From assembly GCA_021839785.1 (NCBI GenBank), contig JAKCAB010000493.1, positions 1-5,294 of the forward strand: 5,294 nt of DNA. Reading direction: 5' to 3'. The notes under the pieces were generated by a model. It did not search any database. It was not told where the DNA came from and saw nothing but the letters and a program-made list of their open reading frames with translations. Every line of letters starts with the position of its first letter. The stretch's first letter is position 1. This DNA comes from a bacterium. GTDB taxonomy: Bacteria > Verrucomicrobiota > Verrucomicrobiae > Limisphaerales > J093. Shown piece by piece: positions 1 through 4,870 of this stretch. The position numbers were made by a program, and so were the translations under genes.

Positions 1-422
1 AGTTCGCGCAGCCGGGCAGCCACCTTTTCCGTGATGAACTGGCCGTTGGTGAAGACCTGGAAATAGCAGTCCGGATGCGCCGCCAGCAGTTCAAGCAACT
101 GCGGGTGCATGAACGGCTCGCCGCCGAGGATGCCAAAGAAAGCGTTCCCGTGCGCCTTGGCGTCGGCAATCGTGCGATTGAGGGTGTCTAGGTCGATGTC
201 GTTGCGCTCGGCGGTGACATCCACCCAGCAACCCTGGCAGCGGAGGTTGCAGGTGTTGGTGATCGAAAGGTAGAGAAACGGCGGGAAATACTCGCCGCGC
301 TTGAGCCGGCGCTTGAACCGTTCGACCGCCAGCAGGCCCTTCACGCCGAAGTTCCAGGCGAACTTCCGGAGGCAGCGGAAGTTGGCGGTACGCAGGGTGC
401 GGAAGACGAGGGCGGGGAGCAT
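1..422 (-). CDS. Radical SAM protein, N-terminal 140 residues (C-terminus beyond left edge)
   Basis: The visible part is the N-terminal third or so of a radical SAM enzyme, a family that binds a [4Fe-4S] cluster and cleaves S-adenosylmethionine to form a radical. The cluster motif CX3CX2C reads CNLRCQGC at residues 58-65 (Cys58, Cys62, Cys65), preceded by the usual beta strand (FLYLSITNT). GGEP at residues 100-103 is the SAM-binding GGE motif, followed by a strand-turn (FQVFTNGQ, 122-129) typical of the TIM-barrel core. Before the barrel lie about 48 basic residues of no recognised domain. The ATG at 422-420 begins 2 bases after the stop of the 41-residue ORF and has no Shine-Dalgarno of its own, so translation probably depends on ribosomes finishing that ORF. 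Substrate and subfamily cannot be told, because the C-terminal region that would show auxiliary clusters or a SPASM domain is missing. Confidence 0.9.
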   Translation of the reverse strand, partial: MLPALVFRTLRTANFRCLRKFAWNFGVKGLLAVERFKRRLKRGEYFPPFLYLSITNTCNLRCQGCWVDVTAERNDIDLDTLNRTIADAKAHGNAFFGILGGEPFMHPQLLELLAAHPDCYFQVFTNGQFITEKVAARLRE

Positions 423-424
423 GA

Positions 425-550
425 TCAGGTGGATTGGCTGGCGATCGCCGCCTGCGCCTTCGCCGCGGCTGCCTCGGCTTTGCGGGCGATTTCTTCCGGC
501 GAGGGCGGGGGCATGAGCTTCAATTCCGATTCATCGAGCTGGGAATTCAT
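425..550 (-). CDS. 41-residue ORF duplicating the C-terminal helix of the upstream ferredoxin
   Basis: This short ORF begins MNSQLDESEL and then carries PSPEEIARKAEAAAAKAQAA (residues 16-35), nearly identical to residues 252-271 of the ferredoxin encoded at 1008-1859. The segment is alanine-rich and strongly helix-forming. No domain is recognised. It is preceded by a good Shine-Dalgarno (AAGGGA, 5-base spacer to ATG) overlapping the hicA stop codon, and it ends 2 bases before the radical SAM start. Of five base differences in the 64-base core, three are synonymous and two change a residue (A/E and P/L), so the reading frame seems to have been kept. It could be a real microprotein, a leader that feeds ribosomes to the radical SAM gene, or a remnant of a duplication accompanying hicBA arrival. 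I cannot tell these apart from sequence. Confidence 0.6.
   Translation of the reverse strand: MNSQLDESELKLMPPPSPEEIARKAEAAAAKAQAAIASQST
446..509. repeat. Direct repeat copy 1, downstream of hicBA
   Basis: This 64-base stretch matches 1047-1110 at 59 of 64 positions, in the same orientation, 601 bases apart. Differences are at 471, 479, 494, 503 and 507. It encodes the helical segment of the 41-residue ORF. Similarity drops sharply on both sides at the DNA level, although the protein alignment continues weakly (shared Asp and Leu-Met) towards the N-terminal side. Confidence 0.85.
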
Positions 551-555
551 GTATG

Positions 556-561
556 TCCCTT
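556..561 (-). promoter_or_regulatory. Shine-Dalgarno AAGGGA for the 41-residue ORF
   Basis: AAGGGA on the minus strand lies 5 bases before the ATG at 550-548, and its first base is the last base of the hicA TGA. It is the best ribosome binding site seen in the operon. The other internal starts rely on stop/start overlap or close spacing. This supports real initiation at the 41-residue ORF. Confidence 0.6.
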
Positions 562-779
562 CACAGGTCGTTGAACTCGTCCACCGACAAACCAAGCTCG
601 CGGATAATGGTTCGCAGTGTGCCTTTCGGCACGTCTCCGGGATGGTTGGGAATCGGAATCGTCATGTCTTTGTCGGCAGAATAGTACACAGGATGGCGTC
701 CGGTGCGGATCATCTCGAAACCTGCGCGCTTAAGTTTCTTCGCCAGTTCGCGGTGCGAGATGGGCACCAGCTTAGACAT
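561..779 (-). CDS. hicA: HicA-type toxin (mRNA interferase)
   Basis: A 72-residue protein of the HicA/YcfA family, small toxins with a double-stranded-RNA-binding-like fold that cleave mRNA until neutralised by HicB. The sequence shows the family pattern: a first helix with ELAKKLKRAGFE (11-22), the Gly-x-His motif GRH at 27-29 whose His29 matches the catalytic histidine, a strand with MTIPIPNHPG (39-48), and the ending KGTLRTIIRELGLS (52-65). The length is normal and the catalytic His is present, so the toxin looks intact. It overlaps the 3' end of hicB by 8 bases, which ties toxin translation to prior translation of antitoxin. The antitoxin-first order is the reverse of the classic E. coli hicAB order but is common in other HicBA loci. 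Transcription probably comes from the whole upstream metabolic operon. Confidence 0.88.
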   Translation of the reverse strand: MSKLVPISHRELAKKLKRAGFEMIRTGRHPVYYSADKDMTIPIPNHPGDVPKGTLRTIIRELGLSVDEFNDL

Positions 780-1011
780 GAGCTGGGCGACGATAGATGT
801 TCAGCCCCGCATAGCGCGGCTTCCGCAGCTTGGTGGCCGCGATCTTTTCCCGCGCTTCCAGGCAACTTTCGATGGCCTCTACTGTGTTGCGGTAACACTC
901 TTTCAGCGTCTTGCCCCAGGCATAGCAGCCCCGGATCGCGGGCACCTCGGCGTTGAACATCCCGTCCTCGTCCTGGAAGTAGTTGATCTCGAATTCCTGA
1001 GGTTTCTTCAT
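772..1011 (-). CDS. hicB: HicB-type antitoxin (short form)
   Basis: A 79-residue HicB/UPF0150 antitoxin that would bind and inhibit HicA. The partial RNase-H-like fold is visible: a first strand FEINYFQDEDGMFNAEVP (7-24) followed by the RGCYAWGKTLKECYRNTVEAIESCLE stretch (27-52), where the G-C-x-x-x-G-x-T turn and following helix are family hallmarks. After about residue 55 there is only a short basic tail; the C-terminal ribbon-helix-helix or helix-turn-helix found in longer HicB proteins is absent, so DNA-binding autoregulation is not evident. Its ATG overlaps the ferredoxin TGA as ATGA, and there is no clear Shine-Dalgarno, so it appears coupled to translation of the ferredoxin. The next gene, hicA, overlaps its end by 8 bases. 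Confidence 0.86.
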   Translation of the reverse strand: MKKPQEFEINYFQDEDGMFNAEVPAIRGCYAWGKTLKECYRNTVEAIESCLEAREKIAATKLRKPRYAGLNIYRRPAHV

Positions 1012-1859
1012 GACTGGATTGTGCTTTCGTTCGCCGGCCGTTTCAACGCCGCCTGCGCCTTCGCCGCGGCTTCCTCGGCCTTGCGGGCGATTTCCTCCGG
1101 CGAAGGCAGGCTCATCAACACCTCGGGTGGGATGTCACTGGCCAGGGCGGTGAGTTTGGCCAGGCATTTCTGCCGTTCGGTGAGCGCCTTGTCCGCGTCG
1201 CGTTCCTTGCTGAAGCGCGTCTTCGCCCGCTCGCTCCGGGTCCGCAGCAAGTCATACACGTCCCCGCCCAGCAGCGCGGAGATGTCGATCTTCATCTTCT
1301 CCCGGTTCAGGTCGGCGTCGCTGACTTCGTCGCCGTTGATGGGGCCGGCCTTGTATTTGGGGAACATGATGGCTGCTTCGGGGCAGACGCGCGAGCAGGC
1401 CGGGCAGTTGGTTTTGCAGTTGTCGTTATGCTGAACCTCAATGTGCCGGTCGGCATCGACGCCATACACGCCGAACAGGCAGAAGCTCAGGCACTGCATG
1501 CAGTTCGTGCAGCGTTGGTAATCGATGACCGGGAACCACGGCTTCCACTCGCCGGGCGCGGGCGCGGCGAATTCGCTGCGAGCGGCCTCGGCCTGGTCGG
1601 CGACGGTCGCTGGGTCGAGCCTGCCCCAACGCACGCAGGCGGCCGGGTCCGCGGCGGGCGGTCCGTCCTGCCAGCGGCCGACGACGAACAGCGGGCTGGC
1701 ATCCGGCGGGGCCACGGGCCGCTCGGAACCGGCGCGGGTGACGCCGAAGCCGCGCTCGAGCAGCGTGCTCACGGCGGCGAAGCGGTCGGCGGCGGGCAGG
1801 GTGGCGGTGCCACCACCTTCAAACAGCACGACCCGCAAGGGAAGATCGGAGAGCGCCAT
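1008..1859 (-). CDS. Two-cluster [4Fe-4S] ferredoxin-like protein with N-terminal extra domain
   Basis: A 283-residue iron-sulfur protein, probably a cytoplasmic electron carrier. Two cluster motifs are clear: CTNCMQCLSFC (Cys117, 120, 123, 127) and CKTNCPACSRVCP (Cys148, 152, 155, 159), the second ending in the family's Cys-Pro. The 20-residue gap between motifs is longer than in small bacterial ferredoxins. Residues 1-105 form an unrecognised domain starting with a hydrophobic strand (LRVVLFEGG) and containing a lone Cys75. Residues 180-245 are charged and helical, and 252-273 form an Ala-rich helix that is duplicated in the 41-residue ORF downstream. I chose the ATG at 1859, 1 base after the upstream stop; an ATG at 1904 would add 15 Pro/Arg-rich residues and overlap that gene by 44 bases. 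The stop overlaps hicB. Partners are probably the HdrA-like protein and the radical SAM enzyme (inference). Confidence 0.85.
   Translation of the reverse strand: MALSDLPLRVVLFEGGGTATLPAADRFAAVSTLLERGFGVTRAGSERPVAPPDASPLFVVGRWQDGPPAADPAACVRWGRLDPATVADQAEAARSEFAAPAPGEWKPWFPVIDYQRCTNCMQCLSFCLFGVYGVDADRHIEVQHNDNCKTNCPACSRVCPEAAIMFPKYKAGPINGDEVSDADLNREKMKIDISALLGGDVYDLLRTRSERAKTRFSKERDADKALTERQKCLAKLTALASDIPPEVLMSLPSPEEIARKAEEAAAKAQAALKRPANESTIQS
1047..1110. repeat. Direct repeat copy 2, 3' end of ferredoxin gene
   Basis: Partner of 446-509, lying within the ferredoxin coding sequence and encoding its C-terminal Ala/Lys/Glu-rich helix. The two copies bracket the hicBA pair. Short dispersed GCC-rich coding repeats can arise by chance in GC-rich DNA, but 92% identity over 64 bases in the same reading frame is more than composition explains. 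Confidence 0.85.
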
Positions 1860-1860
1860 G

Positions 1861-2286
1861 TCAGGAGGTGGGAACGAGGTTTGCCGGCGCGGCGTCGGGG
1901 GCATCGGCGGCGCTGACTTTGCCGGCGGGCAGGTTCGGGTTCAGGTCGGAGTTCAGCAAAGCTACGCCCACTTCGTCTGCCGACAGGGTGCGCATGTTCA
2001 GCACCTGGGTGGCGTCCGGCGCCAGCGCGGCATCGGCTGCCGCGAACAGCCACTTCACCGCCCGCGGATAACAGGCTGCAATCTTCAGCGGTCCGGCGGC
2101 GGCCAGGCGCTTCAACGACGGGTCGCGTCGCGCGGAAAGCTCGCAGAGGTCGGGCACGGCCTCGAAGGGCAGGTTCGACGCGCAGAGCTTTTTCAGCACC
2201 TCGGTTTTGACCTCGGGCGGCACCACTTGGGCGTAGCGGCAGTGGCAGTAAAGGATGCTTGGCGCGTTGGGGGCAGACGGACTCAT
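1861..2286 (-). CDS. Small protein resembling the N-terminal domain of heterodisulfide reductase subunit A
   Basis: A 141-residue cysteine-containing protein. The order of motifs recalls the first ~130 residues of HdrA: a strand ending in CHC (Cys14, Cys16), a Cys-x-x-x patch (PDLCELSARRD, Cys48), a second strand IAACYPRAVKWLF (69-81) matching HdrA's AACSPR...F, and VLNMRTLS (95-102) matching its N-I/M-R-E segment. Cys35 and Cys72 are further possible ligands. In HdrA this domain precedes an FAD domain and ferredoxin clusters; here it stands alone, with a low-complexity Ala/Pro tail (117-141), while the ferredoxin is the next gene. The start overlaps the previous stop as ATGA and there is 1 base before the ferredoxin ATG. 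A role in thiol/disulfide or Fe-S electron transfer with the ferredoxin is inferred. Remote similarity only, so it may belong to a separate uncharacterised family. Confidence 0.65.
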   Translation of the reverse strand: MSPSAPNAPSILYCHCRYAQVVPPEVKTEVLKKLCASNLPFEAVPDLCELSARRDPSLKRLAAAGPLKIAACYPRAVKWLFAAADAALAPDATQVLNMRTLSADEVGVALLNSDLNPNLPAGKVSAADAPDAAPANLVPTS

Positions 2287-4304
2287 GCTGAGGCCAGTTC
2301 GGCGTTGGTGACACGGTGGGTCGGGGTGGGGCGGCCCGGACGGAAATGCTCGACGTGATCGAGGCGGACCGCCAGGCCGGGATGCCGCCCCGGCAGCGCC
2401 GCGACGGCAGCTTCGACCGCGGCCCGCAGGTCCGCCGGATCGGCTTCGGCGCGGAGGTTGAGCACGAGTTCGCCCGCTTCGGCCGGCTCGTCGAGCGTGA
2501 AACCGCGCTCGGGCACGTAGTCGCTGCGCACGAGGCTTACGGCAGCAATGCCGCCCAAACCCGCATCCGGGCTGAAGGTCATCTTGAGGTGGGCGATCTC
2601 GGCACCGCCCAGGCCGCGGCGCAATTCCTCGGCTAGCCCGCGGAGCAGCGCATTGGCGTCGAAGGCGGCCGCGCTCCGGAGCTCGATCGTGGCGTTGAGC
2701 CAGCCGAGCAACGCCTCGCCCTCCGCATAAAGATCGTAATCCACTGCCATGACCGGGCGGGTGGTTTGGTCGGTCGTGAGGAGGTGGTCGAACCAGGCGT
2801 CGATTCCCGCGCCGGTGTGGACCGAGACGGAGCGGATTTCTTTGCCGGGGAATTCCTCGCCCAGCCGGTTTTGCAGCCGCGCCAGCCGCGCCAGGTCAAG
2901 CAGGTCCGTCTTGGTGATGACCAGCAGATCGGCTTCCTCGGCCTGTTTGCGCCAGATGTAGAGCACCTTGTCGGAAAACTTCCGCGCGGGGGCCAGCCCG
3001 AAGACTTGTTCGGCGCGCACGGGATCGACCAGCACGCTCAACGGGGCGATGCGGAATCGGTCGCCGTAAATGCGGCGCAACGGATAGGTCACCGTCGCCA
3101 CCAGGTCGGTGCAACTGCCCACCGGCTCGGCCACGAAGGCCTCGGGCCGGCTCGCGGCGTCGAGCTTCCGGGCGGCGTCCACCAGCGAGTTGAAGCGGCA
3201 ACAAAAGCAGCCGCCGGGAATCTCCTCGGTGGCGAAGCCGCGGGCGCGGAGCAGGGCGGTGTCCACCAGATTGCTGCCCTGGTCGTTGGTGATCAGCCCC
3301 ACGCGCAGGCCATCACGGGCGAGCCGCTGGGCCAGCGCGGCCACGGCGGTGGTTTTGCCGGCGCCAAGGAAGCCGCCGATCATGAAATAGCGGGCCGCTT
3401 GGGGTTTGTGGGTTACAGGTTGGGAGTTCATGTAGCGATGGGTGTTTGAAGGTTGGAGTAAAGGCAAAGATTCTTCGCGCTGAGCCAACTCGGCCTGCTG
3501 AGCGTAAGCCGCACGGAAGACGTAGCGATAGACCCCACCGCCCAGCAGGCCGCCGAGCAACGGGGCCACGACGTAAACCGTCAGCCAGCCCGAACCGTTG
3601 ACGCGGAAGGGAACGCTTCCCCAACCGGCCAGCGCCGAAAAAATCCGCGGCCCCAGATCCCGCGCGGGGTTGAAGCAGGCCATCGTGAGCGGCCCCAACA
3701 AGGAAATCAGCAGCGTAACGGTCAGGCCAATCGTCACCGCCGTGAGCGCCTGCGGACGAGCCTGGTTGCGCTCGTCGGTCACGCCGCAGATGACCAGCAA
3801 CAGGACCGTCGTTCCGATCACTTCCGCGCCAAAGGCGGCGGCGGGCGACATGATTTCGCGCTTCACCGGTGTCAGCGGTTGGCCGCCGGGATTGGGGAAA
3901 AACTCGCCGAAGATCATTGCGCTCGCCTCGCTGCCGGGCTGTCCGCGCACGATGCCGTGGGTCTGCTCATAGGCGCGCAAGGCGCCGCCAAAAACGCCGT
4001 AGAGCACGGCGGCGCCCAGAAACGCTCCCGCCAGTTGAGCCCCGATGTAGGGCAATACCCGCCGCTTCGGAAATGCCGTCCACGCGGCGAGGCTCACCGT
4101 CACAGCGGGATTCAGATGGGCGCCACTTAACGCCCCGGTCAGGTAGATCGCGATGGCAATCCCCAGTCCCCAGACGATCGCCACCTGAAATACACCGACT
4201 TGGGCGCCGGTCAGCACCGCGGCGCACGCGCTGCCGCAACCGAAGAACACCAGCAGGAAGGTGCCCACCAGTTCGCCCAACAGCCAGCCAGGGAAAGCTT
4301 TCAT
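2283..4304 (-). CDS. Fused aquaporin (GlpF-like) and CobW/COG0523-type GTPase
   Basis: One uninterrupted frame encodes two domains. Residues 1-265 are a MIP-family channel with about six membrane helices and both pore motifs, HLNPAVT (63-69) and NPARD (212-216); the Asp after NPAR is typical of glycerol facilitators. The site of GlpF's selectivity-filter Phe (three residues before the second NPA) is Ala209, suggesting a wider filter. Residues 266-305 are a polar linker. Residues 306-673 are a G3E GTPase: Walker A GFLGAGKT (311-318), metal-binding GCFCC (365-369), and base-recognition TKTD (464-467) in place of NKxD. Such GTPases insert or deliver metals. MIP C-termini are cytoplasmic, so the GTPase would lie inside. 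The Met at 3431 could start a separate 382-residue GTPase, but no ribosome site precedes it and no stop ends the channel. The start overlaps the lipoyl carrier's stop (ATGA). Confidence 0.85.
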   Translation of the reverse strand: MKAFPGWLLGELVGTFLLVFFGCGSACAAVLTGAQVGVFQVAIVWGLGIAIAIYLTGALSGAHLNPAVTVSLAAWTAFPKRRVLPYIGAQLAGAFLGAAVLYGVFGGALRAYEQTHGIVRGQPGSEASAMIFGEFFPNPGGQPLTPVKREIMSPAAAFGAEVIGTTVLLLVICGVTDERNQARPQALTAVTIGLTVTLLISLLGPLTMACFNPARDLGPRIFSALAGWGSVPFRVNGSGWLTVYVVAPLLGGLLGGGVYRYVFRAAYAQQAELAQREESLPLLQPSNTHRYMNSQPVTHKPQAARYFMIGGFLGAGKTTAVAALAQRLARDGLRVGLITNDQGSNLVDTALLRARGFATEEIPGGCFCCRFNSLVDAARKLDAASRPEAFVAEPVGSCTDLVATVTYPLRRIYGDRFRIAPLSVLVDPVRAEQVFGLAPARKFSDKVLYIWRKQAEEADLLVITKTDLLDLARLARLQNRLGEEFPGKEIRSVSVHTGAGIDAWFDHLLTTDQTTRPVMAVDYDLYAEGEALLGWLNATIELRSAAAFDANALLRGLAEELRRGLGGAEIAHLKMTFSPDAGLGGIAAVSLVRSDYVPERGFTLDEPAEAGELVLNLRAEADPADLRAAVEAAVAALPGRHPGLAVRLDHVEHFRPGRPTPTHRVTNAELASA

Positions 4305-4777
4305 GCTTCGAATTCGCCAGTATTCCGCCGGGCCATAATGCGGTCGATTGTGGCGCTGAGCAAAACCTGATACGCGTTCACGTCGAGGCAGCGGGCATCG
4401 GGTTCGCCCTCGAATTCGTAGAGCCAGCCGGCGTAAGGATCGTGAGCGAGGCGTTCCAGACTATCCCGCAACGCCGGGTTGCCCGCGACAAACGTGCCGC
4501 GGCCGACACAATAAATGTCGCTGATGGCCTTGAACCCTTCGATGGTTCCGACGATGTCCCCCGTCCGGATCGCGGCTCCCGGCTGGCACGCAAACTGGAC
4601 ATCCACCAGTTCACCCAGCATCCGCAACGCGAACTGGGTGTAACCCACCCGCCAGCGATCGGCGGCGGAATCGCCCCTGCCCGCCTGGGCCAACCAACTG
4701 TGCGAGTGGGTGTAAAGATGCGACGTCGGCAGTCGGGTCGCAAATGTCGCGCGTTTGTACAGTACCGTTGGTGTCAC
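4301..4777 (-). CDS. Glycine cleavage H-like lipoyl carrier protein
   Basis: A 158-residue protein of the GcvH family, small carriers with a lipoyl group on a lysine that swings between partner enzymes. Family landmarks are YTHSHSWL (22-29, the usual Y-T-x-x-H-x-W), RVGYTQFALRMLGELVDV (43-60, matching VGIT-ALGD), the lipoylation loop IEGFKAISDIY (79-89) with Lys83, and the C-terminal helix region DPYAGWLYEF (113-122). It is about 30 residues longer than typical GcvH, mostly through an N-terminal extension (1-20) and the C-terminus. GTG at 4777 is the only plausible start after an in-frame TAG at 4790-4792. No gcvT or gcvP is nearby, and the operon is redox-themed, so a role other than glycine cleavage, like the lipoate-binding proteins of sHdr systems, is possible. 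It is the first gene of the operon, 93 bases from the divergent gene. Confidence 0.85.
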   Translation of the reverse strand: MTPTVLYKRATFATRLPTSHLYTHSHSWLAQAGRGDSAADRWRVGYTQFALRMLGELVDVQFACQPGAAIRTGDIVGTIEGFKAISDIYCVGRGTFVAGNPALRDSLERLAHDPYAGWLYEFEGEPDARCLDVNAYQVLLSATIDRIMARRNTGEFEA

Positions 4778-4870
4778 AACGTCGCCAAGCTAGCGGCGAT
4801 TCCGTGAGCGCTGCAAGCCAACGATCCCGGAAAACTCGCGTGCGGCCCCGCCCCGGGATAACCTCCGACC
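4778..4870. promoter_or_regulatory. Divergent intergenic region between lipoyl carrier and cysteine desulfurase
   Basis: These 93 bases separate two genes read in opposite directions and must hold the promoter of at least the minus-strand operon if it starts here. No convincing sigma-70 promoter is seen. A weak candidate for the minus strand is TTGCAG (4816-4811) and TAGCTT (4792-4787) with an 18-base spacer, which would give an almost leaderless transcript for the GTG at 4777. Confidence 0.4.
4824..4859. repeat. Inverted repeat ATCCCGG / CCGGGAT in the divergent intergenic region
   Basis: ATCCCGG at 4824-4830 is exactly inverted as CCGGGAT at 4853-4859, separated by 22 bases, ending 11 bases before the GTG of the cysteine desulfurase gene. 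It could be two operator half-sites or a hairpin near that gene's ribosome site. Seven-base arms in GC-rich DNA may also be chance. Confidence 0.3.

Noticed and set aside
703..1434. Plus-strand open frame of 243 codons spanning hicBA and the ferredoxin tail
   Set aside because: Covers three real genes on the other strand and has no recognisable domain.
1863..1870. Perfect AGGAGGTG on the plus strand
   Set aside because: No credible plus-strand gene follows. It lies in the end of the HdrA-like gene, and on the mRNA strand reads as an anti-Shine-Dalgarno-like sequence just before the ferredoxin start, so it is no ribosome site for that gene.
1525..2358. Plus-strand open frame of 277 codons opposite the ferredoxin and HdrA-like genes
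   Set aside because: It is antisense to two well-supported coupled genes, is rich in Gly/Ala/Arg, shows no family motif, and long antisense frames are expected at this GC content.
3429..3431. Separate GTPase gene starting at an internal ATG
   Set aside because: There is no stop codon between the channel and this Met in the frame and no Shine-Dalgarno before it, so a single fused gene is the direct reading; kept as an alternative in the fusion entry.
2766..3449. Plus-strand open frame of 227 codons opposite the GTPase domain
   Set aside because: Composition rich in His, Gly and Gln as expected from a mirrored GC-rich gene; the opposite strand carries Walker A and GCFCC.
4757..4780. Short palindromes (GTACAGTAC and GTGTCAC) around the lipoyl carrier start
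   Set aside because: Arms of only 3-4 bases inside or touching the coding sequence; indistinguishable from chance.
3869..4807. Plus-strand open frame of 312 codons opposite the aquaporin and lipoyl carrier
   Set aside because: Arg/Pro-rich translation without motifs, antisense to genes with clear NPA and lipoyl motifs.
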